Shown here: positions 1-7,242 of the stretch, piece after piece
Layout of the letters: every line of letters begins with the position of its first letter
Position numbering within the stretch: position 1 is the first letter of the stretch
Origin: Muribaculaceae bacterium
GTDB lineage: Bacteria > Bacteroidota > Bacteroidia > Bacteroidales > Muribaculaceae
Direction: 5' to 3'
DNA length: 64,000 bases
Assembly (NCBI GenBank): GCA_023664185.1
Contig: JAMPGA010000001.1
Span: forward strand, 15,280 to 79,279
Notes under the pieces: generated by a model
Database searches by the model: none
Told to the model about the DNA's origin: nothing
The model's input: the letters and a program-made list of their open reading frames with translations, nothing else
Position numbers and translations under genes: made by a program

Positions 1-19
1 TTTGATTGAGTGCTCTTTT

Positions 20-1270
20 TTATTCACATTTGTTGTTAAACAATCTCTTAGTGTCCGATTCCTCTGTAATCTTGTGGATATTGAGCCATGTGCCGCGACC
101 GTCGTGGCTGTTCATCGTGCGCTCGAGGTCTTCCATCAGTTCCGGCTCCCGGCCAAGCAACGAGCCGCAGAGCAGGTCATCAACGCCTTTGTCGCCGTGT
201 TCGTTGGTGTTGACGTGTCCCCACCAGATATTCATATTCAGCCCCATGTTGGCGAATGTCTTCATGTACTGGCGGTACTTGATGACGGCGCGAGAGAACG
301 AATTAGGGCGCTTGTCGGCGCGGTCGCCGACAATGATATTGTGGTGCAGGTCGTTCCAGTCGGAGTCCATTATCAATACAATGTTGGTAACATTGCATCT
401 GACAACTATTTCCTGAATATCTTGGAGCAGTCCTGTTTCCTGCGAACCGAAATTGTTGATGCCTTGAATGCCGATTGAAAGCATCCCATGCTTGCAGGCT
501 TTCTCGGCTTTCTTCTCGCCCTCCTGCAGGAAGAGCGTTTCGATGTGGGTTTTGTTCTTGTACATCCTGCGGATTTTCTCCGGGATGTAGACACGGCACG
601 GAGCCCCGGCGGGTGTCTGATACTTCATTTCCTTGCCGTCCGACGACTTGTGCAGGGCAGGATTGGCCCATCGCACACGCACATAAGGGCGGGGACGCGC
701 AGAGCCTTTGCCGATGTAAGTCACAGGGCGGCCTTGCAAGTCGTAATAGTAGATGAGCATATCACTGCCCGACTCGTCCGGAGTGAATTTTTCATCGACA
801 CGACCCGGACGGAAAGGCGAGCGGAAGGTTTCCTGTGAGCCTTCAAGTGTAGTGGCCAGCACATCCTCAAATGTCAAGCCGCTCCCATCGAGTTGCTGAC
901 TGCAAAAAGATGATCGGGTGGCACTCTTGGCCGTCTGCACGGCATCTTCTTTCTTACGCTCGTTGGGCGTAAGAATCACGCCGCCTTGTCGGGCGGTTTC
1001 TTCAAGAGCATGCAGCCAGTCATTCTTCATATCAATGCCGGAAAAATGCGCGACGGCTTCAATCGGACCCGACAATGAGAACTGGCACGAATGGCAGTAG
1101 GCAAAGTTCTTGTCGCCTTTGTGGACTACAGACAATTTCTTTTTGCCGCAGTGCGGGCATTCCACCTCGCTGGTAGCCTTGTGTTGGTTGCAGCCGGGTA
1201 TAAACAGTCGGATGTCCAAAGAGCGGACTTTGTCAACCTCCCATTGGTCGTATTTGTGATTGGTATTCAT
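20..1270 (-). CDS. Primase-like protein with zinc finger and Toprim/DUF3854-type domain
   Basis: The 416-residue protein has an N-terminal zinc-ribbon pattern, C38-P-H-C41 and C59-H-S-C62, like the CHC2 finger of DnaG-type primases. A later Toprim-like core has E250-G-E followed by I-M-D302-S-D304-W. This order (zinc finger, spacer, Toprim) is that of primase-like proteins on phages and integrative elements, often annotated DUF3854. The likely role is priming or DNA handling during element replication; that is inference. Its ATG overlaps the stop of the upstream LuxR-type gene as ATGA, so the two are translationally coupled. It could instead be a Toprim protein without primase activity. Nothing further is visible in the first 19 bases of the window. 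Confidence 0.6.
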   Translation of the reverse strand: MNTNHKYDQWEVDKVRSLDIRLFIPGCNQHKATSEVECPHCGKKKLSVVHKGDKNFAYCHSCQFSLSGPIEAVAHFSGIDMKNDWLHALEETARQGGVILTPNERKKEDAVQTAKSATRSSFCSQQLDGSGLTFEDVLATTLEGSQETFRSPFRPGRVDEKFTPDESGSDMLIYYYDLQGRPVTYIGKGSARPRPYVRVRWANPALHKSSDGKEMKYQTPAGAPCRVYIPEKIRRMYKNKTHIETLFLQEGEKKAEKACKHGMLSIGIQGINNFGSQETGLLQDIQEIVVRCNVTNIVLIMDSDWNDLHHNIIVGDRADKRPNSFSRAVIKYRQYMKTFANMGLNMNIWWGHVNTNEHGDKGVDDLLCGSLLGREPELMEDLERTMNSHDGRGTWLNIHKITEESDTKRLFNNKCE

Positions 1271-1824
1271 GAGAAGAGGCTGTGTTGGGCGGCATACCTG
1301 ACGAACTCACTACGAGAATGGGTGTTTGTCCGTTGGTAAGCGTGCCGTATGTGATTGTGAATGGTGTGTGGCGACAGACACAGTTTTTCGGCGATTTCTT
1401 TTTCTTCATAGCCCTCATACCACATGCGCATCACCGGCAGTTCGGCCGAAGATAGCTTGTGATCGAATTCCGGACGGCACACCACACATTCCAGTTTGCA
1501 CTCGCCGCGCAGGGGGCACGGCACAAACTCGAAGGCGCAACGGCCTCGGTCGGATATATCAGGAATATTGTCGAGTTGAGCGAAGTTGCAACGGATAAAG
1601 CGCATAACGATGCGGAAGCGGTAATACCACTTGTTGAGCGCACATCCGTTGTATGTCTCGCAGAGCGCTTCATACGCTTTGGGATAGAAGGTGGAAAGGA
1701 TTTCGATCATGCCGTCGATCACCTCGGTGTGGGTTTCGGTCAAGCGGACAAGATTTCCGTCTTGACGAAACCACACCTCACCCTCATAGGCGAAAAATTC
1801 GGTATTAGTTAATGGCCTATTCAT
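1267..1824 (-). CDS. LuxR-type HTH regulator with a cysteine cluster
   Basis: This 185-residue protein ends in a clear LuxR/GerE-type helix-turn-helix (about residues 124-182: LSSAELPVMRMWYEGYEEKE then IAEKLCLSPHTIHNHI). Just before it lies a cysteine cluster, C96, C103, C109, C113 and C116, which could bind metal or an Fe-S centre. The N-terminal half (residues 1-90) resembles nothing I can name. It has no receiver domain, so it is not an ordinary response regulator. It sits upstream of and overlaps the primase-like gene (ATGA), so it probably controls or belongs to the same mobile unit. DNA binding is well supported; ligand and targets are unknown. Confidence 0.65.
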   Translation of the reverse strand: MNRPLTNTEFFAYEGEVWFRQDGNLVRLTETHTEVIDGMIEILSTFYPKAYEALCETYNGCALNKWYYRFRIVMRFIRCNFAQLDNIPDISDRGRCAFEFVPCPLRGECKLECVVCRPEFDHKLSSAELPVMRMWYEGYEEKEIAEKLCLSPHTIHNHIRHAYQRTNTHSRSEFVRYAAQHSLFS

Positions 1825-1834
1825 GTCATTTTTA

Positions 1835-2044
1835 TCAACTTTCGCAATCAGTGAATATATTCTTACCTATGACCTCGCTAATTTTGGCTTGCCAAGCGAG
1901 GTCTATTTTGGTTCTGCCACGTCGCCAGTCGCTGATGACATCAGCTGATTTCTTGCATATCTCGCGTAAATCGCGCGACTTAGCAATACGTTCCTTAGGG
2001 GAAAGCGACCGCATGTAGTTATCAAACGCTTCGTTTGCTGACAT
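1835..2044 (-). CDS. Small putative DNA-binding protein of a mobile element
   Basis: This 69-residue, basic, helical protein (MSANEAFDNYMRSLSPKERI) lies 10 bases upstream of the LuxR-type gene and reads the same way, so it is probably the first gene of that leftward unit. The central part (KSRDLREICKKSADVISDWR) is compatible with a short helix-turn-helix, as in phage Cro-like or excisionase-like proteins, but no family signature is decisive. It is divergent from the XRE-like gene at 2170 across a 125-base gap holding two perfect inverted repeats. That arrangement resembles a lysogeny-type switch. It may simply be a small regulator of the element. Confidence 0.5.
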   Translation of the reverse strand: MSANEAFDNYMRSLSPKERIAKSRDLREICKKSADVISDWRRGRTKIDLAWQAKISEVIGKNIFTDCES

Positions 2045-2066
2045 AAATTTTCGATTTTGATAAATT

Positions 2067-2084
2067 TTCCGTATCTTTACGGAA
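2067..2084. promoter_or_regulatory. Inverted repeat in divergent intergenic region (site 1)
   Basis: Arms TTCCGTA and TACGGAA form a perfect 7-bp palindrome with a 4-base spacer, 23 bases before the start of the leftward small gene. Position and symmetry fit an operator; the binding protein is not known. Confidence 0.4.
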
Positions 2085-2113
2085 GCAAAGTAACGAAGAA
2101 TATTTGAAACTTT

Positions 2114-2143
2114 ATCTATTACAGAATCTCTACTGTAATAGAT
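2114..2143. promoter_or_regulatory. Perfect 11-bp inverted repeat, likely operator (site 2)
   Basis: Arms ATCTATTACAG and CTGTAATAGAT are exact complements with an 8-base spacer. The site lies 26 bases before the XRE-like start at 2170, in the gap shared with the divergent leftward gene. This is the expected place for the operator of one of the flanking HTH proteins. An RNA hairpin in the leader is the alternative. Confidence 0.5.
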
Positions 2144-2169
2144 TTAATAAACTTTAACAATTTGCCAAA

Positions 2170-2544
2170 ATGAAGCATTTGGGTAAACTTATTAAAAACC
2201 ACATAGAAACCAATAAGTTAGTTAAGAAAGTGGTTGCAGAGAAAGTTGGCATCTCGCCGACCTACCTTTCCACGCTCTTTAACGAAGAGTCAATGGACTG
2301 TCTTCTATTTGAAAAGATTTGCCACGCCATAAAGCTGCATCCCGCAGCCGGATTTGACGAGCCGTTGCCCGGCTCGAAAGTCCTCTCGGACATCAAGGCC
2401 GAAACGGTAATCGGTCCTGCCACTGTCACCATTGGCGAGACCCAAGCACTACGCGACCTACTGGCCGAGAAAGAGCGAATGATTCAGATTTTGTTAGCCA
2501 CCAGTGGCATCAAAATCGGGACAGAATCGGGACAAAGCAACTGA
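2170..2544 (+). CDS. XRE-like HTH regulator
   Basis: The protein has 124 residues. Residues 1-50 form an XRE-like helix-turn-helix (LIKNHIETNKLVKKVVAEKV then GISPTYLSTLFNEESMD). The C-terminus ends in a short amphipathic helix, LRDLLAEKERMIQILLATSG, a pattern I associate with Bacteroidetes XRE regulators and which is probably an oligomerisation helix. It is divergent from the small leftward gene, with a palindrome in between, so it probably represses its own unit or the opposite one. A strong terminator follows at 2633. It is the rightmost gene of the accessory fragment. Confidence 0.65.
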   Translation: MKHLGKLIKNHIETNKLVKKVVAEKVGISPTYLSTLFNEESMDCLLFEKICHAIKLHPAAGFDEPLPGSKVLSDIKAETVIGPATVTIGETQALRDLLAEKERMIQILLATSGIKIGTESGQSN

Positions 2545-2632
2545 GTTATCAACAGTAAACCCAATGAAATACCGTGGTGAAGACGTTAGTAATCAAGGAC
2601 TATTATTCTTCTCACCCCGACAGATTTTCAGC

Positions 2633-2670
2633 AAAAGGGTTTAGCTCAACGAGTTAAACCCTTTTTGTTA
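2633..2670 (+). terminator. Intrinsic terminator after the XRE-like gene
   Basis: An 11-bp stem (2633-2643 AAAAGGGTTTA with 2655-2665 TAAACCCTTTT) has a loop that itself pairs CTC with GAG, and runs into a T tract. It ends transcription about 90 bases after the XRE-like stop codon. Confidence 0.8.
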
Positions 2671-2733
2671 ATTTTCCGGAACATAATCGGAATACGCCGT
2701 TTCCATGAAAGGAATAAATACATCGTACAAAAT

Positions 2734-2764
2734 TTTGTTCTTCAGCGTTTTATTTGTAAATTTG
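2734..2764 (+). promoter_or_regulatory. Consensus Bacteroidetes promoter with no adjacent gene
   Basis: TTTG at 2734-2737, 19 bases, then TAAATTTG at 2757-2764 match the -33 and -7 consensus exactly. Transcription would start near 2770 and run right into the inverted-repeat element at 2805. No coding start follows before the bat operon at 3318. Confidence 0.5.
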
Positions 2765-2772
2765 TAAATGTC

Positions 2773-2793
2773 TTTAGCTCATCGAGTTAGACC
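2773..2793 (+). repeat. Copy 2 of a 21-bp hairpin-forming repeat
   Basis: TTTAGCTCATCGAGTTAGACC here matches 2640-2660, part of the terminator, at 19 of 21 positions, and similarity continues into the following T-rich stretch. A weaker third copy, TTTAGCCCTCGAGTT, starts at 3119 on the far side of the inverted-repeat element. They may be duplicated terminators or recombination remnants. Confidence 0.45.
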
Positions 2794-2804
2794 TATTTTG
2801 TTTA

Positions 2805-3103
2805 GAGTGTGTCTAATAATGGGTGTTAACGCGTAGGGTTCTTGCTATGAGATGTATTTATCGATACAGTTTCAGGAGTGTCCTGGATGTACACGACTGA
2901 AACATAGCGATAAAGACATCCATAGCATGAAGTCGAATCATTCTTCCTTACCGGGTCATTTAGCCTAATAAGACTTTTGTTATTTATGATATATTGTTTT
3001 AACGAGTGTGAATTAACGAAAGTTACCTCGGCTCGGCCACTCAGCCGCTTTTTGTCTAAAGATTAGCCATCCTACACGTTAACATCCTTTATTAGACACA
3101 CTC
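2805..3103. mobile_element. MITE-like element, 299 bp, with imperfect terminal inverted repeats
   Basis: The outer 15 bases GAGTGTGTCTAATAA (2805-2819) recur as their exact complement at 3089-3103. The match continues with mismatches for about 35 bases in all (TTAACG then GTAGG shared). Inside the left end, 2839-2934 is a second long imperfect palindrome (arms containing GTTTCAG and CTGAAAC), and a CGGCT/AGCCG hairpin followed by Ts lies near 3040. The trinucleotide TTA flanks both ends (2802-2804, 3104-3106), a possible 3-bp target duplication. No open frame is present, so movement would depend on a transposase in trans. Confidence 0.6.
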
Positions 3104-3250
3104 TTATATACCTAACAGTTTAGCCCTCGAGTTTTTATTTTGGCTCCTATAACTACTGAAAATGGCGTTAATACGGGGCGTTTTCTCAATCGTAAAGATA
3201 AAATAGCTAAAATTAACACACTTTTTTCACATTCTAATTGTTGTTATATA

Positions 3251-3277
3251 TAACTTTGTATGCCAAATCTGCATACA
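3251..3277 (+). promoter_or_regulatory. -7 box and overlapping palindrome upstream of the moxR-bat operon
   Basis: TAACTTTG at 3251-3258 matches the -7 consensus TAnnTTTG; no good -33 element is visible. TGTATGC (3257-3263) and GCATACA (3271-3277) form a perfect 7-bp inverted repeat across the expected start site, which could be an operator. The leader would be about 55 bases. Confidence 0.6.
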
Positions 3278-3317
3278 GAATATATAACATACACCATACT
3301 CATCTTTAAATTCAACT

Positions 3318-4313
3318 ATGAGCGAATCGGTTAACATCAGAGATCTTAACGAGCTGGTAGCCTCAAAGGGCGAATTCGTCAGGCTTGTGACTCAAGGGAT
3401 GGATCAGACTATAGTGGGGCAGAAGCATCTCGTTGACTCTCTTTTAATAGCCCTGTTGTCTAATGGGCATGTGCTTTTAGAAGGTGTCCCCGGTCTGGCC
3501 AAAACCCTGGCCATAAAAACATTGGCACAGGTTATTGACGCAAAATACAGCCGTATACAGTTTACACCCGACCTTCTTCCGGCCGATGTGACCGGCACCA
3601 TGATATACTCCATACAGAAGGAGCAATTTCAGATAAAGAAAGGCCCGATTTTTGCCAACTTTGTTTTGGCCGATGAGATCAACCGTGCCCCTGCCAAGGT
3701 GCAGAGTGCACTCCTTGAGGCCATGCAGGAACGCCAGGTGACTATCGGCGACTCAACCTTCCCGCTCGATGATCCATTCCTGGTGATGGCCACTCAGAAC
3801 CCCATAGAACAGGAGGGCACCTATCCTCTGCCCGAGGCGCAGGTGGACCGTTTTCTGTTGAAGGTGATCATAGGCTATCCCACTAAGGAGGAAGAGAAGG
3901 TGATAATCCGCCAGAACATCAGCGGCCAGCGCAAAGAAGTGAGACCACTGCTTCGTCCCGAAGAGGTGATTGAGGTGCAGAAAGTGGTAGAGCAGATCTA
4001 TCTCGATGAAAAGATTGAGCGCTATATTGTAGATATAGTGTATGCCACACGTACACCGTCGGCCTATGGGCTCAAGGATCTCGAGGGCATGATAGGCTTC
4101 GGAGCCTCACCGCGTGCCTCAATCGGTCTGGCCAAGGCTTCGAGAGCATATGCATTCCTCAAAGGTCGTGGCTATGTAGTTCCTGAGGATGTCAGAGCCG
4201 TTTGCCACGATGTACTTCGCCACCGCATAGGTCTCACCTATGAAGCCGAAGCCAACAATATCACCACCGACCAGATTATCTCTGAGATACTTGATAAGAT
4301 TGAGGTGCCTTGA
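3318..4313 (+). CDS. MoxR-family AAA+ ATPase, first gene of the bat operon
   Basis: The 331-residue protein has Walker A GVPGLAKT (56-63), Walker B FVLADE (115-120) and sensor-1 ATQNP (158-162), the MoxR/AAA_3 pattern. MoxR ATPases act as chaperones that remodel or activate von Willebrand factor A (VWA) proteins, and here the DUF58 and VWA genes follow directly. It is the first gene after the -7 box at 3251. The gap to the DUF58 gene is 59 bases, and the rest of the operon is mostly overlapping. Length and start are normal for the family. In Bacteroides this operon is linked to aerotolerance; the partner assignment here is from gene order. Confidence 0.92.
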   Translation: MSESVNIRDLNELVASKGEFVRLVTQGMDQTIVGQKHLVDSLLIALLSNGHVLLEGVPGLAKTLAIKTLAQVIDAKYSRIQFTPDLLPADVTGTMIYSIQKEQFQIKKGPIFANFVLADEINRAPAKVQSALLEAMQERQVTIGDSTFPLDDPFLVMATQNPIEQEGTYPLPEAQVDRFLLKVIIGYPTKEEEKVIIRQNISGQRKEVRPLLRPEEVIEVQKVVEQIYLDEKIERYIVDIVYATRTPSAYGLKDLEGMIGFGASPRASIGLAKASRAYAFLKGRGYVVPEDVRAVCHDVLRHRIGLTYEAEANNITTDQIISEILDKIEVP

Positions 4314-4372
4314 TAGCATTAAGTCAGTCACAAACCACTATTACACCAGTCTCCACCCTCAATTGCTGAAGC

Positions 4373-5248
4373 ATGGAAGCAAACGAACTGCTTAAGAAAG
4401 TCAGAAAAATCGACATCAAGACTCGCGGTTTGTCGCAAAACATCTTTGCAGGCGAGTATCACACCGCCTTCAAAGGTCGCGGCATGACCTTCAGCGAAGT
4501 GCGCGAGTATCAGTATGGCGACGATGTGCGCGATATAGACTGGAACGTGACGGCCCGCCACAACCGACCGTATGTCAAGGTCTATGAAGAGGAACGTGAG
4601 CTCACGGTGATGCTTATTGTCGATGTGTCACGCTCACGACTTTTTGGTGCCGTGGGAGAGGACAAGCGCGAGATGATAGCCGAGATAGCTGCCACGCTGG
4701 CATATTCGGCCATCACCAACAATGATAAAATCGGTGTGCTTTTCTTTTCTGACCGTATAGAGAAATTCATACCGCCCAAGAAAGGTAAGAAGCACATACT
4801 GCTGATAATCCGCGAGCTGCTCGATTTCACACCTGAAAGTCAAGGCACCGATATAGGTGAAGCACTGCGCTATCTGACCGACGCTCTGAAGAAACGCACC
4901 ACGGCTTTTGTCATATCAGATTTCATAGACGATCATGACTACTCCCGCCAGATGCAGGTGGCGGCCAATAAGCACGATATCATAGCTATACAAGTATATG
5001 ACAAGCGCGATAGCGTGCTCCCCGATGTGGGCTTGATGCGTGTGGCCGATCTGGAGACAGGTGCACTGCGCTGGATCGACACCTCATCGAAAGCCACACG
5101 GTCAGCCTACGGCAAATGGTGGTATGAACGACAGCAGAAAATGTCGGAAATCCTGCGCAAAAGCCGTGTAGATATGGCTTCGATAGCAACCGACGAGGAT
5201 TTTGCCCTGGCACTCATGTCGCTTTTCAAAAACAGAGGTGTAAGATGA
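4373..5248 (+). CDS. DUF58 domain protein with MIDAS-like motif
   Basis: The 291-residue cytoplasmic protein carries the DUF58 signature YGDDVRDIDWNVTAR (about 48-62), followed by a VWA-like metal site D84-V-S-R-S88. DUF58 proteins are partners of MoxR ATPases and are thought to relay assembly or signalling to membrane VWA proteins. The gene is second in the operon and its TGA overlaps the next ATG (ATGA), so translation is coupled. I see no membrane segment or signal peptide. The biochemical function is unproven for the family. Confidence 0.9.
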   Translation: MEANELLKKVRKIDIKTRGLSQNIFAGEYHTAFKGRGMTFSEVREYQYGDDVRDIDWNVTARHNRPYVKVYEEERELTVMLIVDVSRSRLFGAVGEDKREMIAEIAATLAYSAITNNDKIGVLFFSDRIEKFIPPKKGKKHILLIIRELLDFTPESQGTDIGEALRYLTDALKKRTTAFVISDFIDDHDYSRQMQVAANKHDIIAIQVYDKRDSVLPDVGLMRVADLETGALRWIDTSSKATRSAYGKWWYERQQKMSEILRKSRVDMASIATDEDFALALMSLFKNRGVR

Positions 5249-6249
5249 AATCGATTTTCAAAAACATATCATTCCTGATGGCCGTTATGCTGGCCATATT
5301 CAGCATCGGCACCATCAATGCTGCTCCGGCAACCCTCAAGGTGAGCATGGATTCGGCCTACCTACTAATGGGCAAGGCCACCCCCATCCATATCGAGCTC
5401 GTGGCCGACAGGGATACTCACGGCAACCTTGTGATACCCACCGACTCCATGTGTGGCGGCGTAGAGATACTCAAGCAGCTCGTGGCTGACACCACCGATC
5501 TGGGCAACAATCGCATGGAGCTCAACGGCGAGATACTCATTCAGTCGTTTGACTCCGGCACATATCAACTCAAGCCCATACTCTTTATAGAGGGGCAAGA
5601 GACTATAGCGTCGCCCAGACTGGCTTTAAAAGTGATACCCGCCATGGTCGACTCGCTCACCACAATACACGACTATGCCGATGTAGTGGATGTGAACCGC
5701 CGTCTGGTTGATTATCTTCCTGATTTTCTTGCCGACTACGGACTGTGGCTCATAGCCATTGCGGTGGTTCTCCTTGCGGCATGGTTTGTGATGCGCAGGT
5801 TTATGAAGAAGAATGTTGCGGAAGAGAAGATTATCATCCCATCCAAGCCCCCCTATGAGGCCGCCCGCGAGGCTCTCATGGCTCTGCGCCAGCAAAATCT
5901 GTGTGAGCAGGGACGCGAGAAGGAATACTATACAGAGCTCACCGACATTTTGCGCAACTATCTATCTCGACGCTTCGGCATTAACGCTATGGAGATGACA
6001 TCTTCGCAGATTCGCTCCATTTTGAACTCCAACGAGACCACACGTCCCAGCAAACGCTATGTGGATCAGGTGCTCGAGATAGCCGATTTTGTGAAGTTTG
6101 CCAAAATGCGACCGTTGCCCGATGATAATGTTAGAGCCTTTAATTCGGCGCTCCAGTTTGTGGAGGATACAAAGCCGGCTCCCGAGCCCGAGGCCACACC
6201 AGAGGCTAAGGAGAATACTGAAGGTGAAGTCAAACCCAAAAACAAATGA
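5245..6249 (+). CDS. Bat-operon membrane protein between DUF58 and BatA
   Basis: The 334-residue protein has a signal peptide (about 1-26, ending INAA), a periplasmic domain of about 140 residues, one membrane span (about 167-187, GLWLIAIAVVLLAAWFV) and a cytoplasmic C-terminal domain ending in a Pro/Glu/Lys-rich tail. This is the layout of the BatD-like/DUF4381-type protein found in this position in Bacteroidetes bat operons. It overlaps both neighbours by ATGA. By inference it tethers the cytoplasmic MoxR-DUF58 pair to the membrane VWA proteins. I have no direct evidence for an activity. Confidence 0.7.
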   Translation: MKSIFKNISFLMAVMLAIFSIGTINAAPATLKVSMDSAYLLMGKATPIHIELVADRDTHGNLVIPTDSMCGGVEILKQLVADTTDLGNNRMELNGEILIQSFDSGTYQLKPILFIEGQETIASPRLALKVIPAMVDSLTTIHDYADVVDVNRRLVDYLPDFLADYGLWLIAIAVVLLAAWFVMRRFMKKNVAEEKIIIPSKPPYEAAREALMALRQQNLCEQGREKEYYTELTDILRNYLSRRFGINAMEMTSSQIRSILNSNETTRPSKRYVDQVLEIADFVKFAKMRPLPDDNVRAFNSALQFVEDTKPAPEPEATPEAKENTEGEVKPKNK

Positions 6250-7238
6250 CCATGCAATTGGCTCATCCTGAATATCTATGGCTACTGCTTCTGCTAATAC
6301 CCTTGATAGCGTGGTATGTGTGGAAACAGCGGTCACTGCATGCTCCCATAGAGATGTCGACACTGGCTCCCTTTGCAAAGATGGGGAGACCGCTGCGCGG
6401 ATGGCTCATACACCTGTTGTTTGTGTTGCAGCTGGCGGCTATATCGTGTGTAATCGTGATATTGTCACGCCCGCAGACCCGCGATTCGTGGAATACATCA
6501 AACGTGGAGGGCACAGATATAGTTCTGGCGCTCGATATCTCCACCTCCATGCTGGCACGCGACTTCAAGCCCGACCGTTTTGAGGCTGCCAAAGATGTGG
6601 CTGCTCGCTTTGTGGCCGGCAGAGAGGGTGACAACATCGGTGTGGTGATTTTCGCAGCTGAGAGCTTCACCGCCATTCCGATGACCACCGACCGCGCCAC
6701 TGTGGTAAACTACATCAATGACATAAAGATGGGTATGCTTCAAGACGGCACGGCCATTGGCGACGGACTTGCCACATCCATAAACCGCATCAAAGAAGGC
6801 AAAGCCAAATCGAAGAGCATCATTCTGCTGACCGACGGATCGAACAACACCGGAAATGTGGCTCCCAAAACCGCGGCCGAGATAGCCCGACAGTTGGGCA
6901 TCAAGGTCTATACAATAGGTGTTGGCACCAACGGAACAGCGCCTTACCCACAGGAAAACATGTTTGGAAGAATCGAATATGTAAATCTACCGGTGGTCAT
7001 CGACGAGGCTACACTGCGTTCCATTGCTGAAACTACCGGTGGCAAATATTTTCGTGCCACCGGAAACAATGTCCTGAAAGATATCTTTGCCGAGATTGAC
7101 CAGCTTGAAAAGACCAAGATGGACACACGCAACTTTACTGCTACAGAAGACGATTATTTCCCCTGGGCAGTAGTGGCTCTGGCAATTTTCGGCCTTATAG
7201 TTTTCCTCCGCTACACTCTTCTCCGCACTATACCCTGA
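6246..7238 (+). CDS. batA: BatA, VWA-domain membrane protein
   Basis: The 330-residue protein has two N-terminal membrane spans (about 10-26 and 55-74), a von Willebrand factor A domain with MIDAS D97-I-S-T-S101, and a C-terminal span (about 309-328). This is the classic BatA topology. VWA domains bind metal and mediate protein contacts. The bat genes of Bacteroides fragilis support tolerance to oxygen stress, although the mechanism is unresolved. It overlaps the preceding gene (ATGA) and is followed after 4 bases by the paralogous batB. Confidence 0.92.
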   Translation: MTMQLAHPEYLWLLLLLIPLIAWYVWKQRSLHAPIEMSTLAPFAKMGRPLRGWLIHLLFVLQLAAISCVIVILSRPQTRDSWNTSNVEGTDIVLALDISTSMLARDFKPDRFEAAKDVAARFVAGREGDNIGVVIFAAESFTAIPMTTDRATVVNYINDIKMGMLQDGTAIGDGLATSINRIKEGKAKSKSIILLTDGSNNTGNVAPKTAAEIARQLGIKVYTIGVGTNGTAPYPQENMFGRIEYVNLPVVIDEATLRSIAETTGGKYFRATGNNVLKDIFAEIDQLEKTKMDTRNFTATEDDYFPWAVVALAIFGLIVFLRYTLLRTIP

Positions 7239-7242
7239 CGCT

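Noticed and set aside
2633..2804. Direct repeats as attachment sites of the accessory element
   Set aside because: Only one end of the element is in the window, so a matching site at the other boundary cannot be seen; copy 1 is also part of an ordinary terminator.
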